NCBI GenBank assembly: GCA_009767595.1
Contig: VSDK01018427.1
Span: 316,909 to 380,908, forward strand
DNA from: Symbiodinium kawagutii
Taxonomy: Eukaryota; Sar; Dinophyceae; Suessiales; Symbiodiniaceae
DNA length: 64,000 nucleotides
Reading direction: 5' to 3'
In this document: piece after piece, positions 11,147 through 21,975 of the stretch
Layout of the letters: each line of letters opens with the position of its first letter
Position numbering within the stretch: the first letter of the stretch is position 1
The notes under the pieces: model-generated
The model's input: only the letters and a program-made list of their open reading frames with translations
Told to the model about the DNA's origin: nothing
The model's database searches: none
Made by a program: the position numbers and the translations under genes

Positions 11147-11237
11147 GATGCTGACGCCGTGGTCGTTCCAAGCAGGGCAGCGTCAGCACATATCACGTCA
11201 CGCCATCATCGCGAATCCTTGGCATACGAGACATCAT
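11147..11237 (+). CDS. Candidate exon, 3' edge unclear
   Basis: Starts after CACCTTCCAG|G. Reads DADAVVVPSRAASAHITSRH and stays open to TAA near 11237. A GC donor after about 11176 is equally possible. Unrecognised. Confidence 0.35.
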
Positions 11238-11429
11238 AAACGACACTCTTGTCAAGCATCATCATGTACCATCATGATGTTTTTCACTCTATAACTATAT
11301 ATTTATATATCAACCATCACTGTTGTCAAGAATTATTGATAATTCATCGTTGAGCATCAACCATCATCATTGGCCATGCCGTGGGAATACCGCCTTGCGG
11401 GTGAATCTGCAGACCTTTCTTCACCGCAG

Positions 11430-11508
11430 CCAAAGTTGCTGCCTTTGCCCACATGAGAAATGGCAACTGTGCGTCATTTGGGTGCTCAACATTGCTTCGT
11501 CATGCTCG
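11430..11508 (+). CDS. Candidate exon, unrecognised
   Basis: Between TTCACCGCAG and CTCG|GTGGTG. The favoured frame reads KVAAFAHMRNGNCASFGCST then Leu-Leu-Arg-His-Ala-Arg. A second frame is also open, so the call is tentative. Confidence 0.35.
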
Positions 11509-12896
11509 GTGGTGGTTCACGATGGTTCACGCTGGTTCATGATTTTGGGTCGCAATTTGACAATACTTCAACAGAATTCAACCAATGCTGGTGATATGAT
11601 GCTAGGTATTACTGATTGAAAGAAAGGTATATGGCGATCGCGTTTCAACCACCCAAGTGGCTGCATGTTTTTGGGAAGGGGAGTCGGGTCAGACCAGCAA
11701 AGTCAGGTTGTTTCTGTCATAGGTCAAGTCCTGTTTTAAATTCACGGGCAACTGTTGCGCAGTGGTTGACGATGGGCAAGAGGTCGGTGATCCTGCAGAC
11801 AATGGATTGATAGTGGTTAATAAACAATGATTATTGCGACTATTCCGATTACTTTGAATCATGAAAGGTGAATGAATGCAGGGAGATTAGTGAATATTCA
11901 TATTTTCGTTGTGTTTAATGGATATTCATCGTAAATGCTTGACAAAGAACATCAATGACTCATGAATAATAGGCACTGAACCGAACACGGATCTCCCAAT
12001 GTTGTTGTATCGATCAAGGATCGCTCCAAAGTAACAGTGGATAGTCACTTTGATCACCCAGTTGATGTTGGTCACTTTTGAATCATCACCTGTCAGCTGG
12101 TTGTTGGTGCTCGGTGACCTCGTCAACTGTTGTAAACAGACATTTCCCGAAATCAGGATGGTAAAGACCGGCTACCCAAGATGTGCATGTTCTTTTCAGC
12201 CCTGCACCGTCCCCTGTGATCACCCCACTGTTTAGAATGTCGTCAGTGGTTTTCCGCAACTGAACCCAATCATTGAAGATCTTTCGGAAAGATCCTCCAC
12301 AAAATGCGCAACAACATGCCGCTTCAATGCGCGGATTTTTGGACCAACCCATGACTGGTTGGTGGTTTCAAGGTGGCTTTTGATTTTCATACATCCTGCC
12401 TGGCTAACAAAAAACAATCAACATTTTTTTGTTGATTACTTGCTTGAAAAAAACATGTTGAAAACAATTTGTTGATTACATGCTTGACGTATACTTTTGG
12501 GATGGGGCAGCCTGGGGCAGCCACCAAACCAGATGAACTCCTTGTAAACATCATTTAGTGTCTTTAGAGCGGCCTTGTAAACGATTCTGAAACAATTACA
12601 CGTCAATAATTGACGGGACATATACAGTCACATCAAGCAATCTTGGGATATAATTTGTGCATAAACGAACGCACAGTGCCTAGAAATGAAGAACACGTAA
12701 TTTTACATTGATCAAATCGGACCCAAAAAGACAAGTACAAAGAGGCAAATAAACAAATGTAAATTAAACTACCATGTAGGTAAAGATAAACATTCATTTG
12801 TTTGTCAAAATGTAAACGGTCGTTTTCATTCGTTTGTTTCTAAAAGAAACTCATCGCTTGTCAACAAAAATCCGATGGACACACCTATCCATGCAG
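11509..12896. other. Non-coding stretch
   Basis: AT-rich with no long protein-like frame on either strand. 12700-12850 contains repeated TTTGTTTGT/AACAAATG words. It ends in TATCCATGCAG, the acceptor of the next candidate exon. Confidence 0.35.
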
Positions 12897-12957
12897 GTGG
12901 AGCAGCTCATTGCTCCGCACCATGGCCGCACTGGCGTTGCAACTTATGGATGGCACC
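12897..12957 (+). CDS. Short candidate exon
   Basis: After CCATGCAG the phase-0 frame reads VEQLIAPHHGRTGVATYGWH and meets a GT at 12958. The following TGGTGG run is intron-like. Confidence 0.4.
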
Positions 12958-13425
12958 GTTGGTGGTGGGTGGTGGTAGTCCAAGTGGTGATTTCTAGTGG
13001 TCGATAAGAGATTTACATGGTAATTCATTGATTTGTGGTGGTTAATTGAACCTTTTTAACCCTGATGGTTAACGATGGTGGTTTAATCATTATTGTGTTT
13101 CATCACCACATTAAGGTTTTACAATCTTTGCATCATGGTCACTAATAGTTGCTGATCATTCTGTATTCTAGCCTTTGATCATGAAGGGTAACTGATAGTG
13201 GTTGATAGTAGGTAGTGTTGGCATGTACATACTAATCATGGTTGTGAATGATCATTGCTAACGGTTTATGATGCTGGTTCATGGGTCGTGTTTCTCGATG
13301 TTTTGATGGCTCATGGCCGCTGCTCAGTCTCAGCACCATGGTGAGAATGGTGGTGGATCAGGATTGGGGCCTGGGTCATAGTTGGATGCCTAGAGCCAGC
13401 AATAGCATCAATAGCGATCACGCAG

Positions 13426-13552
13426 AACCAACATGTTGATGCGATGCTCCTTTGCGGAGTCCCTTGGGACGCAACAGCAGCATGACAACTCAAAGCGTTT
13501 CTCGGCTTTGCCACCAGGCCGCAGCATGGGGCACTGGGGAACCAGTTGCGCC
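13426..13552 (+). CDS. Candidate exon, 3' edge unclear
   Basis: After ATCACGCAG the frame reads LMRCSFAESLGTQQQHDNSK then a Pro-Pro-Gly-Arg-Ser segment. A competing frame is open for about 60 nt. Unrecognised. Confidence 0.35.
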
Positions 13553-13920
13553 TGTCGCTATCACTCTACACCAGTGAAGCATCAATACTCATTATATAAG
13601 TTGAACCACTCTGCATCATTAATTAGTTGACCATCAACTTTTTGCCCTCACTGATCATGAATAACCAGAATCAGCTTGGAAAATCAATATTGGACTATTG
13701 GAACAACCAACCATTATTAATTACTATAATACAATCATGGATGACTTGTCATCAACCCTGAAGCATCGACAAACATCAAACAACAATGGAATCACCATAG
13801 CCACTAACCATCATAGACTAACCATGAACCACAACCACTAACCATCATAACCCCCACTACTTCGCCAACCCCTTGGCCCTCAACCCGGGGCTAACCCACC
13901 ACCCCTCGCGCCGTGCTTAG

Positions 13921-14032
13921 GGGTGACCTGTTGAAGCTCTTCAAAACCGCCGCGGGGTCGCCACAAGACGCGCTGCAGCGCATGGCCAGCAACGGCACGC
14001 CCAACAAGGACCAGTGGACGTCGGCATTGCAG
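13921..14032 (+). CDS. Exon with GC donor, unrecognised
   Basis: A clear exon: GTGCTTAG|G acceptor and TTGCAG|GCGCGA donor. The only sensible frame reads DLLKLFKTAAGSPQDALQRM then ASNGTPNKDQWTSALQ. Its helix-loop-helix look suggests a degenerate EF-hand-like segment, but the calcium-binding acidic residues are absent. The GC island contrasts sharply with TTGGTTGATTTGGG repeats on its 3' side. Confidence 0.6.
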
Positions 14033-14301
14033 GCGCGACGGGGGTGGGTGCGTTCATCAGGGGTGATTTGGTTGGTGTTTTTTTATGGTGGTTGATGGGT
14101 TTGGTTGGTGGTTGAGAGGTGGATTTTTTGGTGGTTGATTTGGTTGGTTGATTTGGGTGGTTGATTTGGGTGGTTGATTTGGGTGGTTGATGGGTGGTTG
14201 ATTTGGTTGGTTCATGGTGATTGGCAGGTGGTTGCAGTGGTGAAGAGATGGTTGGTTGGGTGGTTAGTAAGTGGTTGGTGGTGAATGGATGTGAATGGCA
14301 G

Positions 14302-14384
14302 TTGCTAAGTACCTTCGCTATAGTAGCTCTCCCTGGCCCATCCAACCGGATCGTTTCCACGCTGCTTGGGAAACTCAGCAGAGG
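14302..14384 (+). CDS. Candidate exon, unrecognised
   Basis: After GAATGGCAG the frame reads AKYLRYSSSPWPIQPDRFHA then Ala-Trp-Glu-Thr-Gln-Gln, ending at AGAG|GGTGCA. The same frame stays open to TAG near 14405. Confidence 0.4.
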
Positions 14385-14501
14385 GTGCAGCCAGCGACCG
14401 CCCCATAGGATTGGAAATGGGGCTTGAGCAGAAAGGAGGCCGAGGGGATCAGTGGAGCCGGGGAAGGCAGAGCAATGGGCTGGAGGATCCGCATTGAAGG
14501 G

Positions 14502-14562
<61 letters not shown>
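14502..14562. repeat. CAT/ATG microsatellite
   Basis: About 20 uninterrupted TCA units. Similar (CAT)n tracts lie at 45283-45326 and 50677-50726, all within non-coding sequence. Confidence 0.95.
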
Positions 14563-15024
14563 TTGTTTTTGGCTCGTACTATCATTAATCGTATGTCCGT
14601 ATGTTCCACCAAATCTCACACGTGCATTTGCAAGATATGTTTGTGCCTGCGTGTGTGTAGTGAAGAGGAACGCGCAAATACAGGCAAAAAATGCAGATCA
14701 TGAATGGCTGACATGGCTGACACGTGAACATGCGTAATTATTCTATAAGAGCCCTACTGTCTACCATTCATCGAGGGTTATGCTTTCAAGTGCTGATGTA
14801 ACCACACTTATATAGACCTGTGAACCCGCAGATTCGGATCCAGCAATGTGCAACTGGGAAATGAACCAACAAACTCGCCAAGAGCATCCCAAAACTACAG
14901 ATCAGAAGGAGAAGCCATAGATTTTTGGCTTATCATAGAGGGGCACAGAAACATGTTGAGTTTGTTCCTGGGTTCGAGGCCTTGATTGCCTGGGCACCGC
15001 CCCAAAACACCATGCTCATGTAAG

Positions 15025-15117
15025 CATTGCAGCGGCTGTGGTGTGCAACAAGCGAAGTCATGAATTTGTGGTACAACTCGCTGCCCAAATCATTTGCAGC
15101 GTGGCAGGGGATCACGG
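15025..15117 (+). CDS. Candidate exon, repeat-helix-like
   Basis: After CATGTAAG the frame reads IAAAVVCNKRSHEFVVQLAA then Gln-Ile-Ile-Cys-Ser-Val-Ala, and meets GG|GTATTA. The alternating hydrophobic pattern resembles an alpha-solenoid (HEAT/ARM) helix pair. The opposite strand is also open here (a His-Ala-Ala-Asn-Asp-Leu frame), so strand is not certain. Confidence 0.4.
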
Positions 15118-15549
15118 GTATTACACGGGTTGTCCTTCAGCTTCGGGTCTTGCATGCCAGGCCACCATTGACCATCATATCCTTATCAAGGCTGACTATG
15201 AATGAACCACTTGCGTATTAGAGCAGGTTTTTGGCATTTTGAAACATCACCAGCAGCTGAACAATTGTTTACATGTTTTCCCCACCATCATTCATCAGAA
15301 GCCATCATTGAAAATCATTTGGGCATACTATGGACTCGGAATATCCAATCCATCATCAACATGTTTTTTCCCATCTATTGGCTGTTCCCCATAGATTTTC
15401 CATAGATGGAACCATTACTTGGTACAGTCGTGGGCGTTTAACCAGCCATCAAATCGATTTCCCATCCATTTCCCACAAATATCCCATGGTTTTCCCATAG
15501 AAATCCAACAGATTTCACCGCTTAACCACCCAACTCATCACGAATTTCC

Positions 15550-15660
15550 AACATCGGCTGTTTCCGCGTCAAGATCTCCTCCATGTTCCACGGCATCGAT
15601 GTGGATGAGGATGGCAAGGCACGTTACGCCATGCCCAACTGGACTACTTGGATTTTGAGG
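15550..15660 (+). CDS. Candidate EF-hand-like exon
   Basis: Reads ISSMFHGIDVDEDGKARYAM and ends at AGG|GTTAGA. The D-V-D-E-D-G-K-A spacing matches an EF-hand calcium loop start. EF-hand proteins (calcium-dependent kinases, calmodulin-like proteins, channel-linked sensors) are abundant in dinoflagellates; which one this is cannot be told. Confidence 0.45.
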
Positions 15661-16976
15661 GTTAGACTCATCAGTTGATGGTTTGAATAGGTCCTATATG
15701 GTTTGATGTATGGTTGAGGGTGAGGTCCAGATGGTCAATAGCTAGTTTTTAACAAGCAATTAGTATAAATAGTATAGTGCTTTGACGTGCTTCTGAAAAA
15801 GGGCCGAAATTGTTTGAAGGTTTGGTTGTGATTGGTTAGAGAGAGATGGTTGTTGATTCAATGTAAATTGGTAATTCAATAATTTTATTTACACAATGGT
15901 GGGAACAATTCCCCTCAGTGTATCCCAGAAACCATGGTTTTGAATAGGGAATCAACTGATTTTCGCGGTTACGATGAACGCAGTGTTATACAGAACGAAG
16001 GGATGAAGTGCGTATCGCGGGGGGGCCTGGATTTTAGGATCATCCCCGGACTGCTGGCCTGGTCACAGTAGGGGGAATCCTCCGGAGATCTGCGATAGGG
16101 GGCAGAGTAGTGGCAAGGGGCTAAGGGCACGGACCACCAGGACAAAGCATGTACAATTCAATCGCTGGTTGATTGTGATGGTTTAGGCCTAAGCAAACGT
16201 CAGCAGTCATATCTTAAAGCAGGCCTACACTCAACCTCTTTGAATCCTGTCGATTGAAACACTCCCGCGACATACCCAACGACTTGTTGATCAACCAACC
16301 ATCATCAACCATCCATTAACACCATCACAAACCAACCAACCAACAACACCATCATAAACCATCCCTCTACACGATCATGAACCAGCCATTAACCAATCAT
16401 TGTTCAACACGTGGGATTTGCCTTGCTTGTTTTGCATCGCCAGGTGACAGTGGCGGAGTTGTTGTCTTGCTTCAGGCTGTTTTCCGGCGTGTGGCGGGGG
16501 GGTGGATGAGCCTTCTTGAACTGATTGGTGAATAAACGACTTAACGTACAACATATCCTAAGGATAAACCGCAGGAGGCAATCAAGGTTAGAGTAGACTG
16601 AAACACATGCCCACCTAGAATCAAGAGCAACAGGGGGTGGTGTAAGCATCAAATCAACAATCGCTGTTGTTTTGTGGGATCGCAGCTTTTTCTTGTTGAA
16701 ATCCCTGCTGCACTTCCTGAACCAGATGGACTTGTCCATCAGCATTGAGTATAGAGATTCTCTAGTCATCAGAGGGAAAAAATGTGTTTGGGGATGACTG
16801 AAATCACCAACCAGACCACGACTGACCGGTGGGTGAACAGCACCATTGGTCGTAGGGTTCAGTTATTTAACTCTTCATAATGATGGTCCAATACAACTGC
16901 ATACAACTATGACAACTCAATGTTCTCTTACTTCCTCAGCTGAAGCAACTGCTTGTTGGAACGTGATTCTGTTCAG
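15661..16976. other. Intron-like stretch
   Basis: Mostly AT-rich TGGTTGA / CCATCAACC sequence. A minus-strand frame at 16404-16769 is open for 121 codons but lacks splice support and has an implausible composition. Nothing else recognised. Confidence 0.3.
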
Positions 16977-17059
16977 CAACCCCCACGGTATGGGTGCTGG
17001 TGTCGAAAGCTGCCAAGCTTGGAGTTTACGCGACAGGCTGGCGCCTACCACTTGGATTG
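16977..17059 (+). CDS. Candidate exon, unrecognised
   Basis: Between TCTGTTCAG and GATTG|GTTGGA. Phase-0 frame reads QPPRYGCWCRKLPSLEFTRQ then Ala-Gly-Ala-Tyr-His-Leu-Asp. Confidence 0.45.
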
Positions 17060-17733
17060 GTTGGACATGTCATGACAGCTGGTAGCTGGCCAGTCATGCT
17101 GACCAAGGGCTATCTAGAATCTATTTCTACATCGAGTATTATATAACATGCCCATATTAAGACTAACTAGTAGCGTCACTACAGTAACTATGGCTACACT
17201 TCAAGGAACGGTTTATGGTAAATATTGCATACCGACAGTTTGAACTACTCCTTGTGGCCAGGTTTTCTGCCTCGACGTTTCAATCAACCAGTCAAATTTC
17301 ATTTACATGACAGAATTAATGATCCTGATTCACCATCACTTGCCACCATTCATCACCAGCCATCACGAACCATCACCAACCATTGTCAATGGCCAATATC
17401 ATCAAGCACTAAAAGCAGCTGTTATCAGTATTGGCCACTATTAACCATGGAATCCAATGAATTGAGCTGGCTGACGACTTCAACCTAACCCCCTTTGTCG
17501 CCCTTAGCCCAGCCAACCTCCTTGAGAAGGCGATAAAAAAAAAACATGAAATCCATTTTCCATGAATATGGCCTTTTTTGTTTTCGCGCTTCTCTCACAG
17601 AGAGACTTGGAGTGATGGCGCTGGAGAGAGAGAGATTTGCCATGAATCGCCATTGTCATCAATCACTACCAGCAGCCATTGATTAAATAATTGTGAACCA
17701 TGCCGTACATTCGCCATGACACTTCAAACTCAG

Positions 17734-17816
17734 GCCGCCGCCGCACTGTCAGGAATGGCTATCAGGGCACCATTCCGAAGTCCGAGGCCGCATCCTCCGG
17801 GTGATGCGATCCACTG
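17734..17816 (+). CDS. Candidate exon, unrecognised
   Basis: Acceptor AACTCAG|G and donor ACTG|GTTGAG. The frame reads PPPHCQEWLSGHHSEVRGRI then Leu-Arg-Val-Met-Arg-Ser-Thr. A second frame is open too, so the reading is tentative. Confidence 0.4.
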
Positions 17817-18272
17817 GTTGAGCCACTGCAGCAACTCGTGATCCGGGCTCCGTGCCATCCATATTAAAGGAGGGCTGGTAGCCATTGTTGTGGGTTATAA
17901 TCATGGCTGAGAACCCATGATTGTTCATAGTTGGTTGCAAAGGACAATGATGATTACTAGGGTCAGTTAACATAATCATCCAGAATCTACTAGTTACCAT
18001 CGGTTGCAATCGTTGATCGCTACTACTAACCATTGTTGACAATCAAAAAAGCTGATGGTTAATGGTAATAGATTTTAGATGATTTTAGTAAACATAAAAA
18101 ATGACCACTACTATCATCATTGGTGGTCAGTAGATTAACGGTTACTGGTAACATTGGTAATGGTTGATAATTAATAGCATTGTTAATGATAGCTACTATT
18201 AATTGTTGATTATGGTAATTACCATTGTTAATTGTTAATTAATTAACCACTACTATCAATAATGGTACTTAA

Positions 18273-18408
18273 TTAATTGGTGGTTAATAGTAGTGGTTGA
18301 TAGTAGTGGTTAATTATAGTGGTAATACCAACCACTACTATTAACCACCAAATAATTGATTATGTAGTATTGGCCAATATCAACCACTACTATTAACCAC
18401 CAATTAAC
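18273..18408. repeat. Inverted repeat, 31-bp arms
   Basis: The arm at 18273-18303 (TTAATTGGTGGTTAATAGTA...) is the exact reverse complement of 18378-18408, with about 74 nt between them. A further partial inverted copy lies at 18325-18354. It sits in an intron-like tract 75 nt upstream of a good exon. Confidence 0.8.
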
Positions 18409-18482
18409 CACTAATGGTCAATAGTAGTGGTCAACATTGGTAATTGGTCAGTGGCGCCCGACAGCCCTCGCCTCGCGTCCAG

Positions 18483-18569
18483 GCTGCCGAGCTCATGCCC
18501 AAGGCGCCACAAGCTTCGCCCCCGCGCTACGACTGCAGCGACGGCCTGGAGGTTTGGAGGTCGCAACGG
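18483..18569 (+). CDS. Exon, unrecognised
   Basis: 87 nt between GCGTCCAG and CGG|GTGGGT, phase 0 at both ends. Reads AAELMPKAPQASPPRYDCSD then Gly-Leu-Glu-Val-Trp-Arg-Ser-Gln-Arg. Clean splice sites and composition make this one of the better small exons. Confidence 0.55.
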
Positions 18570-18943
18570 GTGGGTGGCGTTGGGGCTGGGTGGGTTGCCA
18601 CGGGATGCAGGTGGCAACTCCTGTGGGATCCACTGGTGGTTGGATAGGGCGATAGCTGTTGAGTGGTTGGATGATGTTGGATGATAAGGATTTTTTGGGC
18701 GATTTGCGTGGTTGGGTTGGCTGTGGCTGCTTGATTGGCAGTGATGGATCCATTGTGTGTTATTGCAGACTTTGCTAGAATGGATTTGGGGACTGTTTAA
18801 ACAGCACCTTCGGCAAGGGATCTGAGGCTTGGTTGTTGATACAAGTTGTTTCAATCATCCAACTATTCGGCTTTGACATGGCAGGCTGGTTGGTAAGGTT
18901 TGTAGTCAATGGATGGTCCTTAGTCATGGTCAAGGATAGATAG

Positions 18944-19054
18944 GGGTTCCTACTGAGGCAGAAGGGTTTGCTGCTGCTGATGGCAAGTCTTTCTGACTCC
19001 CATGCAGCACTGCAGGGGATGATCAACCAATATTTCGTCACTAGTTTCAACTAA
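18944..19054 (+). CDS. Candidate terminal exon
   Basis: After GGATAG the frame reads FLLRQKGLLLLMASLSDSHA then Ala-Leu-Gln-Gly-Met-Ile-Asn-Gln-Tyr and ends TAA at 19052-19054. If the TAA is used this is a gene end. Confidence 0.45.
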   Translation, partial: GFLLRQKGLLLLMASLSDSHAALQGMINQYFVTSFN

Positions 19055-19248
19055 CTTAACTGTTCATCCCTGACATGCAATCACCCGCTGCCATATGCTG
19101 CCATGTCATCAACACGTTGAGGTAAGGATGGCCCCTCCTGACCTGCCATGATCGATGGATGCTGCAGCTGGGGCTTCACTAGGGGATGGGGTCCTCCTGG
19201 CAGGTTGGATTGGTCCCAAGAGAAGATCCAATCCTGCAGCCTAATCAG

Positions 19249-19292
19249 CGTTGGGGGCGCCCAGCGGGCTGTCAGAGGAGGAGGCTTGGATG
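19249..19292 (+). CDS. Short candidate exon
   Basis: 44 nt between CTAATCAG and ATG|GTAGCT, reading ALGAPSGLSEEEAWM. It lies downstream of a possible TAA at 19054, so it may show that the previous exon splices before that stop. Confidence 0.45.
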
Positions 19293-19469
19293 GTAGCTGA
19301 TGTTGATGTTTCATGAATGATTGGTGATTAGTGCAATGGTTGGTGAATTGCATGTTGGTTTCTTGAGTTTTGCCTCATTTGTTCGTGGTGATGACCATTA
19401 GTGATTATTCATGATTGCTGATGGTCAGTTGTATAGTCGTATAATCATCTCTTTGGAATGCTTGGCTAG

Positions 19470-19521
19470 CAGACGAAGGCTGCAACGTTTCGACATCGAT
19501 GAGCTGGAAAGGAAGGCAATG
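19470..19521 (+). CDS. Short candidate exon
   Basis: Between TTGGCTAG and ATG|GTTTGA, reading RRRLQRFDIDELERKAM, a charged helix. Frames either side are closed within a few codons. Confidence 0.4.
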
Positions 19522-20013
19522 GTTTGAGTACATAGGTTATCTAGTAGGCCAGGAAACCGCCCATTTCAGAGGCACATGTGACGCACCTGTTACATGCCTT
19601 TCACCATGGTGCAGCCATCGTGACAGTAACCGATGGCCGACCATATCGGTTCAGAATGACTGCTGAGGATCAGTAACATTCTTTGTCACGATGAATCATG
19701 TTTAATCGATAAAGATTGGTTGCTACATGTTGCTACTACCGGTCACCATGATTGAGGAAAAGTGATCATATTGATATCGCTAACTGGTCAACCGCGGGAA
19801 TTTCCTTGTGATATCACAAGTCATGGCAGTCACTGTAGTCATGGTTGGTTGAGTTCTGAGTTCCAGCTGGTAGGCACCTGCCATCATGGAGGTTCAGTGA
19901 ATTGTGGCTGCCCCAAGCCCGTTGTGGTCACCAGAGCGAGACCATTGTCGATTTTTGGGCACTCCCAAGTTGGCTGTCAATGGCCGTCATCACATTGGGC
20001 AAATCACGCATAG

Positions 20014-20023
20014 TTGGCTCAAG
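20014..20023 (+). promoter_or_regulatory. Relic of dinoflagellate spliced leader upstream of PPR gene
   Basis: TTGGCTCAAG matches the last 10 nt of the trans-spliced leader that caps dinoflagellate mRNAs. It is directly followed by CCGT, the leader's start, as in tandem relic leaders, although the second copy is badly decayed. It lies 120 nt upstream of the ATG of an intronless gene, as expected for a reverse-transcribed and reinserted mRNA. Confidence 0.55.
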
Positions 20024-20143
20024 CCGTTTTTCAAACATCGAATTTCAAGAGTGTTGGTTTTTGCAAGGTTCCCTGCTGTTGTCGTCTCCTGCTCCGTCCC
20101 ATTTGCCCCTAAATATTGAATCAGCTGGGACTCTGCGATTGAA

Positions 20144-21148
20144 ATGTTTGGGAAGCGTCGCATCCGAGTGGTGCTCTGCTTGCTTGGGTTTGCTGCCACC
20201 CTGCTTCAGACATCTCCGCAAGCTTTCGGAAAGCCAGGACAGCAGCCTTTGTCAGAGCTTCGGGAGCGCACGGGTCTTGCAATCAGGAAGCGTGCGCGAG
20301 GGCGAGAAGATTTTCGTCTAAGCAGAGAAGAAAAGATACTTGTTTCAGAAATATCTCGTTCTGGTGAAGCAAGGAACTGGACTGCTGCCAAATCTTTCTT
20401 TGCCGAGTATTCTGGCACTGCCCCTCCAGTGTATGGAGCTGCACTACATGCAGCATTTAGATGTCGGAAGTACCAAGAGGGAGAAGAAATCTACGAACGG
20501 TGCCGCAGCAACTGCGAAGTCCTCACGCAGCCTATTTATACTGCCGCTCTTCGTATTTTTGCAAAACTGGGAGAAGCTGCTAAGGTTCAGCAAATTTGGG
20601 ATGATGCATTGAAGAGACTTGAGTCCTGGGACGCAATTCTTGGATCGGCCCGGATCGCTGCAGCTGCTGATGCTGGTGATGTGGAAGCGGCTGCTGGCAC
20701 ACTGGACGCCATGAATGCCAGCAACATTTCGATTGAGGTGCATCACATAAACTCTGCCATGAGAGCATGTTGGGGCTGGGGTGACGACCAGCACCAAGCC
20801 GCAAAGTACTTCTTCGATTTGTTGCCCAAGTTCGATCTATCGCCGACGGTTGTTTCATTTACATCTTTGATCGGAGCTTACAAAACAGCGAGCTTGAAAC
20901 AAATACTGAAGGCCTATGACCAGATGAAATCGCTGCAGATTAAACCAGATGCTGTTTTTGCAGAGACTTACACATTTTGTTTGTTGCAGTCGGAGATGGG
21001 TTTACCTATTGAAGAAAACGTCAAGCGCGTATCCGCAGAGCGCCGGCAAGCCGCCCGGGAGGCTTTAGCTGATTTCAAACGGGCAGGTTTGCGTTTGCAC
21101 AAAGTTAGCAGGGATGCTGACAAAGAGTTGGCACGAATGCGTTCTTAA
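20144..21148 (+). CDS. Pentatricopeptide repeat protein with secretory/plastid-type presequence
   Basis: An intact, intronless 334-residue frame ends in TAA. Residues 1-30 form a signal-peptide-like start: basic MFGKRRIR, hydrophobic VVLCLLGFAATLL, then SPQAFG with the Phe near the cleavage site that marks plastid preproteins in algae with complex plastids. After a basic linker come about five degenerate 35-residue PPR units from roughly residue 95 to 275 (for example PIYTAALRIFAKLGEAAKVQ and VVSFTSLIGAYKTASLKQIL). PPR proteins bind single-stranded organelle RNA and act in its processing, editing or translation. A plastid location is inferred, not shown. The first Met is chosen because it begins the signal peptide; upstream in-frame sequence is poor. 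The C-terminal 50 residues are basic and outside the repeats. A relic spliced leader lies 120 nt upstream. Confidence 0.85.
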   Translation: MFGKRRIRVVLCLLGFAATLLQTSPQAFGKPGQQPLSELRERTGLAIRKRARGREDFRLSREEKILVSEISRSGEARNWTAAKSFFAEYSGTAPPVYGAALHAAFRCRKYQEGEEIYERCRSNCEVLTQPIYTAALRIFAKLGEAAKVQQIWDDALKRLESWDAILGSARIAAAADAGDVEAAAGTLDAMNASNISIEVHHINSAMRACWGWGDDQHQAAKYFFDLLPKFDLSPTVVSFTSLIGAYKTASLKQILKAYDQMKSLQIKPDAVFAETYTFCLLQSEMGLPIEENVKRVSAERRQAAREALADFKRAGLRLHKVSRDADKELARMRS

Positions 21149-21454
21149 AGCTGTCCGCACGCAAAAGTCCTCTGTTGCAACTGGCATGCGCAAGTGCAAG
21201 CAGACAGACAGGTTGCGGATTCACACACTGCAAACGGCAGCCGCGCAGGGAGCCACCAGCACAAAAACTATCAGCCAATGAGGCCCTCCCAGATCAGTGT
21301 ATGGGTAAAATTTGCAAATGAAGCACGAAGGGCAAGTGTCCGAAAACATGTGAAGTTGTGAGATGGGCTCCTCGCGTATAAGCCATGTGCTCCACAGAAT
21401 CTCTTGTAAGCCTCTCAGCATGGCCATGTATGGCTCACGAATCCACAGAAATAA

Positions 21455-21504
21455 AGAGAGAGAGAGAGAGAGTTGCAGGGGGCACTCGTTCCTAAACGCA
21501 GGGA

Positions 21505-21552
<48 letters not shown>

Positions 21553-21693
21553 AAAGCAAACAAAAGCAAACGAAAGCAAACAAAAGCAAACAAAAGCAAA
21601 CAAAAGCAAACAAACGCAAACAAACGCAAACAAACACAAACACAAACAAACAAACAAACAAACAAACAAACAAACAAACAAACAAACAAACAA
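21455..21693. repeat. Compound microsatellite (GA)n, (AAAG)n, (CAAAAG)n, (CAAA)n
   Basis: (AG)9 at 21455-21472, about 13 AAAG units at 21500-21553, then CAAAAG/CAAACG hexamers grading into about 13 CAAA units by 21693. Long frames on both strands here are artefacts of the repeat. Confidence 0.95.
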
Positions 21694-21975
21694 AGCAGGT
21701 GGTTCGGACGCCCAACCATTCATAGAGATTGCACACCGACACCACTGAAAATAGATTATCATAGATTATCTTAGATTATTGTTGGTGTTGTGGCAGGAGG
21801 TGATGCCATGATTGATGGCCGCCACGCAGGTGGCCTCCGAAGTGAAACTCTTCTTCGCGGCTTTTGGTAACATCATTTGGGCTTTTCAACCAGAGTGGTT
21901 GATGTTCCCTTACTATACTAGTTGAGTACTATGAGACTATGAGCCATATGGTGAGCTGGGCCTCCAGTCATTCAC

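Noticed and set aside
14965..14985. GGTTCGAGG string like a tRNA T-loop
   Set aside because: No 5-bp T-stem, anticodon arm or acceptor stem can be formed around it; the same holds for GGTTCGAGG near 31008 and GGGTTCGAAA near 25995.
16404..16769. 121-codon minus-strand frame
   Set aside because: No matching splice sites, implausible composition, and no neighbouring exons on that strand.
21221..21762. Open frames of 75-174 codons on both strands
   Set aside because: They run through AAAG and CAAA microsatellites and encode only Lys/Gln/Thr or Phe/Leu/Val/Cys low-complexity strings.
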